A DNA stretch of 8,201 nucleotides from Comamonadaceae bacterium. Its GTDB lineage: Bacteria; Pseudomonadota; Gammaproteobacteria; Burkholderiales; Burkholderiaceae_C. Positions 1 through 5,350 of the stretch are shown here, in pieces. Under the pieces are notes generated by a model. That model did no database searches. It was not told the origin of the DNA and saw nothing but the letters and a program-made list of their open reading frames with translations. The translations under genes were made by a program, and so were the position numbers. Each line of letters begins with the position of its first letter. Position 1 is the first letter of the stretch. Where the stretch lies: NCBI GenBank assembly GCA_947371775.1, contig CANBQX010000086.1, positions 1-8,201 of the forward strand. Direction: 5' to 3'.

Positions 1-150
1 CGCGTGTGTGCGTTTGGCAAGGAAGAGGCTGACGTGCTGGTGCGTGCCGGCCCGCGCATGGCACAAGGCGCCGCATTGGTGGCGCGCTGCCTGCAAAACC
101 TGTATGGCGAACCAAGCACGCCAGCGATCAAGAAAGCCAGCGCACCATGA
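1..150 (+). CDS. ABC transporter substrate-binding protein, C-terminal end (partial)
   Basis: Only the last 49 codons are present, read in frame from base 1 to the TGA at 148-150. The visible tail includes the stretch VRAGPRMAQGAALVARCL. This resembles the closing helix of the helical-backbone periplasmic binding proteins that serve FecCD/BtuC importers, such as BtuF and other cobalamin, haem or siderophore receptors. The stop codon overlaps the start of the permease gene (ATGA), which fits an operon in which this protein captures the ligand in the periplasm and delivers it to the permease. The family call depends mainly on that neighbour, because 49 residues do not identify a ligand. The start and signal peptide lie outside the window. 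Confidence 0.6.
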   Translation, partial: RVCAFGKEEADVLVRAGPRMAQGAALVARCLQNLYGEPSTPAIKKASAP

Positions 151-1160
151 AGCAGTGGTTGCGCCAACGCCCCATGGCACTCGCATTGCTGCTGGCGTGT
201 GCGTCGCTGCTTTTGCTGGTGCTGGGCGCAAGCCTTGGCAGCGGTGGTTTCCAAAGCGTGCATGCTCTGCAGAGTGATGCGCTGTCACAGCAAATTGTCT
301 GGGACATCCGGCTGCCGCGCACCGCAGGCGCTTGGGCGGCAGGCGCCTTGCTGGGCCTGGCGGGTGCGGTGGCACAGGGACTGTTTCGCAATCCGCTGGC
401 CGACCCGTATTTGCTGGGCAGTGCGGCGGGCGCATCCTTGGGTGTCTGTATCGCCCTGGCCTTGCTGGGCAGCGCCTCGGTGGCGGCGCCCTGGCTTTTG
501 ACCTTGGGCACCACGGGTGCAGCATTTCTGGGCGCCAGTGCGGCGGTTCTGCTGACCCTGGCTTTGGCTCGCGGTGTCCACCACACCTTGCGCCTGTTGC
601 TGGCGGGTGTGGTGGTTGGCGTGGTGCTCGGGGCGGCCAACTCTCTGGTGCTGATGGTGCAGCCCCAGCTCATGCAATCCATGCAGGGTTTTATGTTGGG
701 CAGCACAGCCCTGGTCGGCTGGGGCCCATGCCTGCTGATGCTGGGCACCTGGTGCGTCTGCCTGGTGGCGGCATGGGCACTCAGCCCGGTGCTTGACGGA
801 CTGTCCTTGGGGGAGCACACGGCCATCAGCCTGGGTTTGCCGGTGGCGCCCATGCGCATGGCATTGGTCTTGGTCCTGGCCCTGGCCACCGCTACCGCCG
901 TGGCGCACACCGGACTGATTGCCTTTGTCGGGCTGGCCGCGCCGCATTTGGTTCGCGCCACGGTGCGCTCGGGCCATGCCTATTTGGTGCTTTTGTCCAG
1001 CCTCATGGGGGGCGTGCTTTTGCTCACCGCCGACTTGCTGGCGCGCAGTTTGTTGGCACCGGAAGAATTGCCGGTCGGTGTGCTGACCGCGGTGCTGGGC
1101 GGTGGCTATTTGCTGTGGCTCATGCGCCAACAAACGCCGGTACCGGCCGGGGTCAAGTGA
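147..1160 (+). CDS. FecCD/BtuC-family ABC transporter permease
   Basis: This 337-residue protein is the inner-membrane channel subunit of a vitamin B12, haem or ferric-siderophore importer. Family length is about 330-350, so it is full length. It is hydrophobic throughout, with many predicted membrane helices. Family hallmarks are RLPR (residues 55-58), RNPLADPYLLG (81-91) and the cytoplasmic coupling segment GLIAFVGLAAPHLVR (256-270), which in related proteins contacts the ATPase. The C-terminal part keeps ADLLAR and ELPVGVLTAVLGG, but it ends in GGYLLWLMR where many homologues have a GxPFF-type ending. The start ATG overlaps the preceding stop, and the stop overlaps the ATPase start (both ATGA), which implies translational coupling. 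The substrate cannot be fixed from sequence. Cobalamin is a reasonable guess, but no cobalamin riboswitch or B12 gene is visible. Confidence 0.9.
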   Translation: MKQWLRQRPMALALLLACASLLLLVLGASLGSGGFQSVHALQSDALSQQIVWDIRLPRTAGAWAAGALLGLAGAVAQGLFRNPLADPYLLGSAAGASLGVCIALALLGSASVAAPWLLTLGTTGAAFLGASAAVLLTLALARGVHHTLRLLLAGVVVGVVLGAANSLVLMVQPQLMQSMQGFMLGSTALVGWGPCLLMLGTWCVCLVAAWALSPVLDGLSLGEHTAISLGLPVAPMRMALVLVLALATATAVAHTGLIAFVGLAAPHLVRATVRSGHAYLVLLSSLMGGVLLLTADLLARSLLAPEELPVGVLTAVLGGGYLLWLMRQQTPVPAGVK

Positions 1161-1951
1161 TGACGACGACCACCTCTATCCCCGCGCTGAGTGCCCAAGG
1201 CATTCGGGCCCAGCTCGGCACTGCCTGGGTCTTGGATGGACTGGATGTCGACATTGCGGCCGGGCGCTGGACCAGCATTGTGGGCCCCAATGGCGCAGGC
1301 AAATCGACCTTGCTCAAGGTGTTGGCAGGGCTCATTGCCCACCAAGGCGTGGTGTACCTGCAGGGCCAGCCCATGGCCCAATGGCCAGCGCGCGAGCGGG
1401 CCCGGCATCTGGCATGGCTGGGCCAAAGTGAAGGCGCGGGCGACGACCTGACGGTGTGGGATGTGGCCTTGCTGGGTCGTTTGCCCCACCAGGCCTGGCT
1501 TAGCAAGCCCAGTGCCCAAGACCATGCGGCCGTGGAGCACGCACTGCGCCAAACCCAGGCCTGGGATTGGCGCGATCGCACGCTGGGCCAGCTCTCGGGC
1601 GGCGAGCGCCAACGCGTGCTCTTGGCGCGTGCACTCAGCGTACAAGCGCCGGTCTTGCTGATGGACGAACCTTTGGTGAACCTCGATCCTCCGCACCAAG
1701 CGGATTGGCTGCAGATCGTTCGCGCATTGGTGGCGAAGGGCACGACGGTGGTCAGTGTGTTGCACGAAATTTCCATGGCCTTGCATGCGGACCAGGTGGT
1801 GGTGATGGCACAGGGCCGCATCACCCACCAGGGCGCATGCCATGACCCTGTCAGCCACCGCGCCTTGGAGCAGGTGTTTGACGGACGCATTGCCATTCAC
1901 GCGGTGCAGGACCAGTGGGTGGCATTGGCACGCACCGCGCAAGTGACATAG
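1160..1951 (+). CDS. ABC transporter ATP-binding protein (FecE/BtuD type)
   Basis: This 263-residue cytoplasmic ATPase powers the importer formed with the upstream permease. All nucleotide-binding motifs are visible: Walker A GPNGAGKST (residues 42-50), Q-loop Gln89, signature LSGGE (145-149), Walker B VLLMDEP (165-171), D-loop NLDP (174-177) and H-loop His202. After DEP the sequence reads LVNLD rather than the commoner T-x-x-LD, a mild variation that leaves the catalytic residues intact. I chose the ATG at 1160 because it overlaps the permease stop as ATGA and gives a normal ABC N terminus. An in-frame ATG at 1115 would overlap the permease by 46 bp and add 15 residues that do not look like the family. 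The length is normal for this class. Confidence 0.92.
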   Translation: MTTTTSIPALSAQGIRAQLGTAWVLDGLDVDIAAGRWTSIVGPNGAGKSTLLKVLAGLIAHQGVVYLQGQPMAQWPARERARHLAWLGQSEGAGDDLTVWDVALLGRLPHQAWLSKPSAQDHAAVEHALRQTQAWDWRDRTLGQLSGGERQRVLLARALSVQAPVLLMDEPLVNLDPPHQADWLQIVRALVAKGTTVVSVLHEISMALHADQVVVMAQGRITHQGACHDPVSHRALEQVFDGRIAIHAVQDQWVALARTAQVT

Positions 1952-1993
1952 CACACCGAAGGCACGCGGCGCGCAAGCCGCACAATAGGCGCT

Positions 1994-2866
1994 ATGCCAA
2001 GCCCCAACGCACACTGGATTTCATGGACTGCCGCGGATGCCAAGGCATGCATCCGATGGCCCGAGGCCACCGATCACAAATACACGCGCGGTGTTCTGGG
2101 CGTAGTCACGGGCTCATACCACTACCCCGGCGCGGCAGTGCTTAGCAATGCGGCTGCGTTGGCCACAGGCGTAGGCATGGTGCGCTATTACCCCACTGCG
2201 CAGTTGGCATCGCTGGTGCTGCAACGCAGCCCCGAAGTGATCATTGCACCGGGCCCTGTGAATGCGTGGTTGTTGGGCTCAGGCGTTCCATCTCCGGGGG
2301 GGCTGTCCATTCGCAATGGGATGCGTCACCGCCAGATGAAGTGTGCGCGCCAGCACCCCGCGCCCACGGTGTTGGATGCTGGTGCCTTGTACCTTGCCGG
2401 TACCTTGAATGCCCCAACACTGATCACACCGCACGCAGGCGAATTGGCAAGCTTGCTCCAGTCACGGGGAGTGTCAACGTCCGCCCAAGCGATCGCCGCT
2501 GAGCCGCATGCGTGGGCGATGCGCGCACACCAGGCCTTGGGCGTGACGGTGCTGCTCAAAGGCACACGTACCGTGGTCGCAGGCCCTGGCGTGGCCATCG
2601 AACTTCCTGCTGCTACGCCATGGCTTGCAACGGCAGGCACGGGTGATGTGTTGGCAGGTATCGTGGGCGCCTTGGTCGCCAGTAGATATGCAGAGTTGGA
2701 CCGCAAACCTGCCCTGTTGGCCCACCTCGCAGCCACCGCCTCGTACCTGCACGCCACTGCGGCGACATGGGCCTCCAAGGGTGCGCCGCTCACGGCGACG
2801 GGCCTTATTTATGTGCTCAATGAAGCGGTACGGCAAGTGCTGCACGCGCATCACAATTCGCCATAG
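1994..2866 (+). CDS. nnrD: ADP-dependent NAD(P)H-hydrate dehydratase (NnrD / YjeF C-terminal family)
   Basis: This 290-residue protein belongs to the ribokinase-like YjeF C-terminal family. The family repairs damaged nicotinamide cofactors by dehydrating (S)-NAD(P)H hydrate at the expense of ADP. Visible motifs are HKYTRGVLGVVTG (28-40), GSGV (95-98), LDAGAL (127-132), TPHAGE (145-150), LLKGTRT (187-193) and the anion-hole and catalytic segment ATAGTGDVLAG (212-222) with Asp218. Only the dehydratase domain is present. The NnrE epimerase half, fused to it in many bacteria, is absent. The forms KYTRGVLGV, YPGAAVLS, VLLKGTRTVVA and ATPWLATAGTGDVLAG remind me of stand-alone actinobacterial NnrD proteins, which raises the possibility of gene transfer. 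It follows the importer genes by 42 bp with no clear Shine-Dalgarno sequence at the ATG, and it is followed by a probable terminator. Confidence 0.87.
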   Translation: MPSPNAHWISWTAADAKACIRWPEATDHKYTRGVLGVVTGSYHYPGAAVLSNAAALATGVGMVRYYPTAQLASLVLQRSPEVIIAPGPVNAWLLGSGVPSPGGLSIRNGMRHRQMKCARQHPAPTVLDAGALYLAGTLNAPTLITPHAGELASLLQSRGVSTSAQAIAAEPHAWAMRAHQALGVTVLLKGTRTVVAGPGVAIELPAATPWLATAGTGDVLAGIVGALVASRYAELDRKPALLAHLAATASYLHATAATWASKGAPLTATGLIYVLNEAVRQVLHAHHNSP

Positions 2867-2926
2867 TTCGCTGCGCTTGCGGGCTTCTAACGCACAGTCT
2901 GCATACTCTGATAAATAACAGTTTTC

Positions 2927-2951
2927 ACTGCATTGCGCGCATGCAGTTTTT
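2927..2951 (+). terminator. Probable intrinsic terminator after nnrD
   Basis: ACTGCAT (2927-2933) and ATGCAGT (2941-2947) form a perfect 7-bp stem around a 7-base loop. Counting the last stem base, a run of five T residues (2947-2951) follows directly. It lies 60 bp after the nnrD stop codon and reads in the right direction to end that transcript. The stem is short and only moderately GC-rich, so termination may be weak. Confidence 0.5.
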
Positions 2952-3004
2952 GGTAGTTAGATTTTTGAATCGAATAACGTTGTATAAAGCACAATGTTAA
3001 AAAA

Positions 3005-3024
3005 TGTGACAAATTAAAGTCACA
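3005..3024. promoter_or_regulatory. Inverted repeat TGTGAC-N8-GTCACA, candidate operator
   Basis: The arms TGTGAC (3005-3010) and GTCACA (3019-3024) are perfectly complementary and are separated by the AT-only spacer AAATTAAA. The repeat lies in the AT-rich spacer about 74 bp upstream of the probable start of the MarR-like gene. MarR-family proteins commonly bind palindromes of this size in their own promoters, so autoregulation is a fair inference. The half-sites resemble CRP sites (TGTGA/TCACA), but the gap between them is 10 bases rather than 6, so a standard CRP site is unlikely. Confidence 0.4.
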
Positions 3025-3084
3025 AGAAATCGATTCATGACGCACCCTCATCTCCCTTTTCGCGCTATCCCCATTTGCCTTGTC

Positions 3085-3088
3085 GGAG
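3085..3088 (+). promoter_or_regulatory. Ribosome binding site that supports a GTG start
   Basis: GGAG at 3085-3088 lies 9 bases before the GTG at 3098. It lies after the other in-frame candidate, the TTG at 3080, which itself has no purine-rich sequence upstream. An in-frame stop at 3038-3040 rules out starts further upstream, and no in-frame ATG lies between it and 3098. The GTG is therefore the better start. Confidence 0.5.
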
Positions 3089-3097
3089 CGCAACTCT

Positions 3098-3559
3098 GTG
3101 GATGAATTTTTCACCAGCCACGAAGTGATGCTCAAGGCTTTGACACCGAAGAGCGCAGCGCGGGTGTACCAGACCTTTGCGGCATTGAGCGCGCACTCAC
3201 TGCAAGCGCAAGGATTTCCACCTTTGGGTTTGAGTGCGACTGCCATGTTGGAGGCGCTTGCCGTACTGTGGACCCAGCATGAACGGCTGCCGGTGCTTTT
3301 TGCCTTGCGTCAAGTGCACGAGTCACCGCATTCACCCCTGGACTTGTCGCTCAATGCCCTGGGTCGCTTGCTGCATCGATTGCGTCAGGAAGGCTGGTTG
3401 GTACTGGAACCATCCGACACCGACGGCCGAACCAAATTGGTCAGGCCCACCGGGCAATCGCATCGCTACTTTGCCATCCTGGGTCAGTGCATGGCGATTG
3501 CGATTCACAAAGAAAAATCACGCCATCGTTCAGCGCCGAACCTTGTGCGGATCGGGTAA
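3098..3559 (+). CDS. MarR-like winged-helix transcriptional regulator
   Basis: This is a small soluble protein of 153 residues with the GTG start chosen here, or 159 from a TTG at 3080. The stretch at residues about 84-118 fits a winged helix-turn-helix. A recognition-helix-like segment (LGRLLHRLRQEGWLVL) is followed by a wing containing DTDGRTKLVRPTG, which matches the D-x-R wing and the following 'LT..G' pattern of MarR proteins. The N-terminal helices would form the dimer interface. It probably binds DNA as a dimer, and its ligand and targets are unknown. The inverted repeat upstream at 3005-3024 is a candidate operator. The gene converges on the DUF1345 gene with 3 bp between stop codons. 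The family match is by pattern only and other winged-helix families are possible. It sits beside DNA of much lower GC content. Confidence 0.6.
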   Translation: MDEFFTSHEVMLKALTPKSAARVYQTFAALSAHSLQAQGFPPLGLSATAMLEALAVLWTQHERLPVLFALRQVHESPHSPLDLSLNALGRLLHRLRQEGWLVLEPSDTDGRTKLVRPTGQSHRYFAILGQCMAIAIHKEKSRHRSAPNLVRIG

Positions 3560-3562
3560 GGG

Positions 3563-4255
3563 TCACAGCAAGCCAGACGCGATATTGATGGTGAGCGCCA
3601 GCAGCGTGGTGTTGAAGAAAAACGCCAACACGCAATGCACCAGCCCGGTACGGCGCATTTGGCGGCAGGTGAAGCTCACGTCGGCGGTCTGGGCCGAGGT
3701 GCCGATCACGCAGGCGAAATACAAAAAATCTCCGTAGTCGGGTGCCTCGCCGCCCGGAAACTGCAAGCCACCTTGGGCTCCCCGCATCACGCGGGCATAG
3801 TAGTCGTGCGCATAGTGCAAGGCGAACATCACCTGGGTGAAGGCCCAGCAGGTCGCAATCGTCAGGCCTGCAAGCACCATGTGCGCGTAGCGAAGCTCGC
3901 CCCGCATGTCTTTCACCACACCCAGTTCCATCACGATGGCGCCCAGACACATCAGCGCTGCCAAGACCACCAGTACCAGCACCACCGTGTTGCCTTCGTC
4001 GTGGCGCAGTGCCCGCACCCGCATGCGCTCATGGCTGGACCAGAACATCATCTTGAGTGCCATCAGCAGGTAGGCCAAAGCGCCCACATTCCACCCCACA
4101 ATGGCGCGCGTCACTGCATGTTGCGTCAGGTCCAGCGGTAGCCAGTATGCGGTGCCGAAGCCCAACACCACACTGGCAATCAGGCGGGGCCGGGCCAGCA
4201 GCAAGCGCAGCCACAGAGGTCTCGAAAAATGGGGGTCGGCAGGGATTGGGGTCAT
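3563..4255 (-). CDS. DUF1345 family integral membrane protein
   Basis: This 230-residue protein matches the DUF1345 family of uncharacterised bacterial inner-membrane proteins. Hydrophobic segments lie at about residues 25-42, 50-71, 90-111, 124-146 and 205-227, with a weaker one near 175-190. The conserved landmarks are clear: FALHYAHDYY (144-153), APDYGDFLYFACVIGTSAQTADV (171-193) and the C-terminal LAFFFNTTLLALTINIASG (210-228). Its function is unknown. The highly conserved PDYGDFLYF and AQTADV stretches suggest a catalytic or transport role, but that is inference. The start ATG at 4255-4253 has no strong Shine-Dalgarno sequence. It is divergent from the purine catabolic operon and convergent with the MarR-like gene, so the context gives no function. 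Confidence 0.88.
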   Translation of the reverse strand: MTPIPADPHFSRPLWLRLLLARPRLIASVVLGFGTAYWLPLDLTQHAVTRAIVGWNVGALAYLLMALKMMFWSSHERMRVRALRHDEGNTVVLVLVVLAALMCLGAIVMELGVVKDMRGELRYAHMVLAGLTIATCWAFTQVMFALHYAHDYYARVMRGAQGGLQFPGGEAPDYGDFLYFACVIGTSAQTADVSFTCRQMRRTGLVHCVLAFFFNTTLLALTINIASGLL

Positions 4256-4384
4256 AGGGCGGTCTCGCGATGCGTTGCCCCATTATTGGCGCACCGGCAG
4301 CTGGGGCTAGTCAGGGCAACAATTGCCTGTTGCGTGCGGCATACTTAGCCCGTTTGCGCAACCTTCAGGCTAACCAAGACCACC
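4256..4384. promoter_or_regulatory. Divergent promoter region between the DUF1345 gene and puuE
   Basis: This 129-bp spacer must carry the promoters of both divergent genes, although no convincing -35/-10 pair stands out on either strand. It contains three inverted repeats. GCCCCA (4277-4282) pairs with TGGGGC (4302-4307), GGCAA (4315-4319) pairs with TTGCC (4323-4327), and TTGCGCAA at 4354-4361 is a perfect 8-bp palindrome. Any of these could be an operator for a regulator responding to purine or ureide. None matches a site I can name, and short palindromes are common in GC-rich DNA. Confidence 0.4.
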
Positions 4385-5344
4385 ATGAGCAACCTTGAAT
4401 CCACCGTTCGCTACCCCCGCGACCTGCGGGGCTATGGCCGCACCCCACCGCACCCGCAATGGCCGGGCCAGGCCCGCGTGGCGGTGCAGTTTGTGCTGAA
4501 CTACGAGGAAGGCGGCGAAAACTCGGTGCTGCATGGCGATGCTGGCAGTGAGCAGTTTTTGTCGGAAATGTTCAGCCCACCGGCGTTCCCGGACCGGCAC
4601 CTGACCATGGAAGGCATTTACGAATACGGCGCGCGCGTGGGCGTGTGGCGCATCTTGCGTGAGTTTGAGCAGCGCGGCCTGCCGCTCACCGTGTTCGGCG
4701 TGGGCATGGCGTTGGAACGCTGCCCCGAGGTCGCGTCCGCCTTTGTAGAACTGGGCCACGAGATCGCCTGCCACGGCTGGCGCTGGATCAATTACCAAAC
4801 CATAGACCCCGCCGTCGAGGCCGAGCACATGGCGCTGGGCTTGCAAGCCATTGAACGCCTGACCGGTGCCTTGCCCGCAGGCTGGTACACCGGGCGTGAC
4901 AGCCCCCACACCCGGCGCCTGCTGGTGGAGCACGGCGGCCTGGAATACGACAGCGATTACTACGGCGACGACCTGCCGTTTTGGCTGCAAGTGCAAAAGA
5001 GCGACGGTGCGCGCGTGCCGCATTTGGTCGTGCCCTACACCCTGGACTGCAACGACATGCGCTTTGCCCTGCCACAGGGCTATTCGCATGGCGACCCGTT
5101 TTTCCAGTACCTGCGCGACGCCTTTGATGTGCACTATGCCGAAGGCGAACACAGCCCCTCCATGATGAGCATCGGCATGCACTGCCGTCTGCTGGGCCGC
5201 CCTGGGCGCATGCGGGCATTGCAGCGCTTTTTGGACTATGTGCAATCTCACGAGCGGGTGTGGGTGGCACGCCGCGTGGACATAGCCCGGCACTGGAAAG
5301 CGACGCATCCGTTTGACGCCGCCACCGCGTTTGTTTGGGAGTAA
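4385..5344 (+). CDS. puuE: Allantoinase PuuE (polysaccharide-deacetylase fold)
   Basis: This 319-residue cytoplasmic enzyme hydrolyses allantoin to allantoate in purine breakdown. It belongs to the PuuE type, a NodB/polysaccharide-deacetylase-like fold unrelated to the metal-dependent AllB allantoinases and reported to need no metal. Diagnostic segments are RYPRDLRGYG (9-18), VLNYEEGGE (37-45), where the usual deacetylase Asp-Asp pair is Glu-Glu, GHEIACHGWRW (124-134), GWYTGRDSPHTR (166-177) and SIGMHCRLLGRPGR (262-275). The length is typical, and the ATG gives the expected N terminus. It is the first visible gene of the purine operon. The following gene starts 6 bp after its stop and encodes the steps before and after it, which strongly supports the assignment. 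Confidence 0.93.
   Translation: MSNLESTVRYPRDLRGYGRTPPHPQWPGQARVAVQFVLNYEEGGENSVLHGDAGSEQFLSEMFSPPAFPDRHLTMEGIYEYGARVGVWRILREFEQRGLPLTVFGVGMALERCPEVASAFVELGHEIACHGWRWINYQTIDPAVEAEHMALGLQAIERLTGALPAGWYTGRDSPHTRRLLVEHGGLEYDSDYYGDDLPFWLQVQKSDGARVPHLVVPYTLDCNDMRFALPQGYSHGDPFFQYLRDAFDVHYAEGEHSPSMMSIGMHCRLLGRPGRMRALQRFLDYVQSHERVWVARRVDIARHWKATHPFDAATAFVWE
5338..5341 (+). promoter_or_regulatory. Ribosome binding site of the uraD-allC fusion gene
   Basis: GGAG at 5338-5341 lies inside the last codons of puuE and immediately before its TAA stop (5342-5344), with 9 bases between it and the ATG at 5351. This placement supports the ATG at 5351 as the start and suggests that translation is coupled to puuE. 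Confidence 0.55.
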
Positions 5345-5350
5345 GGCCGC

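Larger units (their letters stand above)
2867..3097. other. AT-rich intergenic region between nnrD and the MarR-like gene
   Basis: This 231-bp spacer differs sharply in composition from its surroundings. A hand count over 2941-3040 gives 28 G+C in 100 bases, while the flanking genes are GC-rich. It holds a terminator-like hairpin (2927-2951) and an inverted repeat (3005-3024). Promoter-like hexamers are present: TTGAAT (2965-2970), TATAAA (2983-2988) and CACAAT (2990-2995). Their spacings are poor, 12 bp for the first pair and 19 bp from TTGAAT to CACAAT, so no one promoter can be called with confidence. The region most likely carries the promoter and control sites of the downstream regulator gene. 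Confidence 0.6.

Noticed and set aside
1..150. Cobalamin riboswitch or B12-specific genes to prove that the importer carries B12
   Set aside because: No riboswitch-like structure or cobalamin gene is visible in the window, so the substrate was left open.
285..1133. Long minus-strand frames opposite the permease (also 128-961), with a similar one at 1106-2014 opposite the ATPase
   Set aside because: Both plus-strand genes are unmistakable ABC transporter subunits, and the antisense translations are His/Gln/Arg-rich shadows.
1966..1981. Small hairpin GCGGC-N6-GCCGC between the ATPase gene and nnrD
   Set aside because: It has a 5-bp stem with no T-run after it, so it is not a convincing terminator. 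Short GC stems arise easily by chance here.
1981..1986. CACAAT just upstream of nnrD as a -10 box for a nearly leaderless transcript
   Set aside because: No matching -35 hexamer is found at normal spacing (the bases there read GAAGGC), so the promoter is not supported.
3005..3024. CRP or FNR binding site
   Set aside because: The TGTGA and TCACA half-sites are 10 bases apart instead of 6, which puts them out of phase for a CRP dimer. The FNR consensus (TTGAT-N4-ATCAA) is not matched.
2887..3246. A 119-codon minus-strand frame across the AT-rich spacer and the start of the MarR-like gene
   Set aside because: It overlaps the terminator hairpin and the regulator's coding start, and its translation shows no recognisable domain. 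A divergent small gene cannot be excluded entirely, but nothing supports it.
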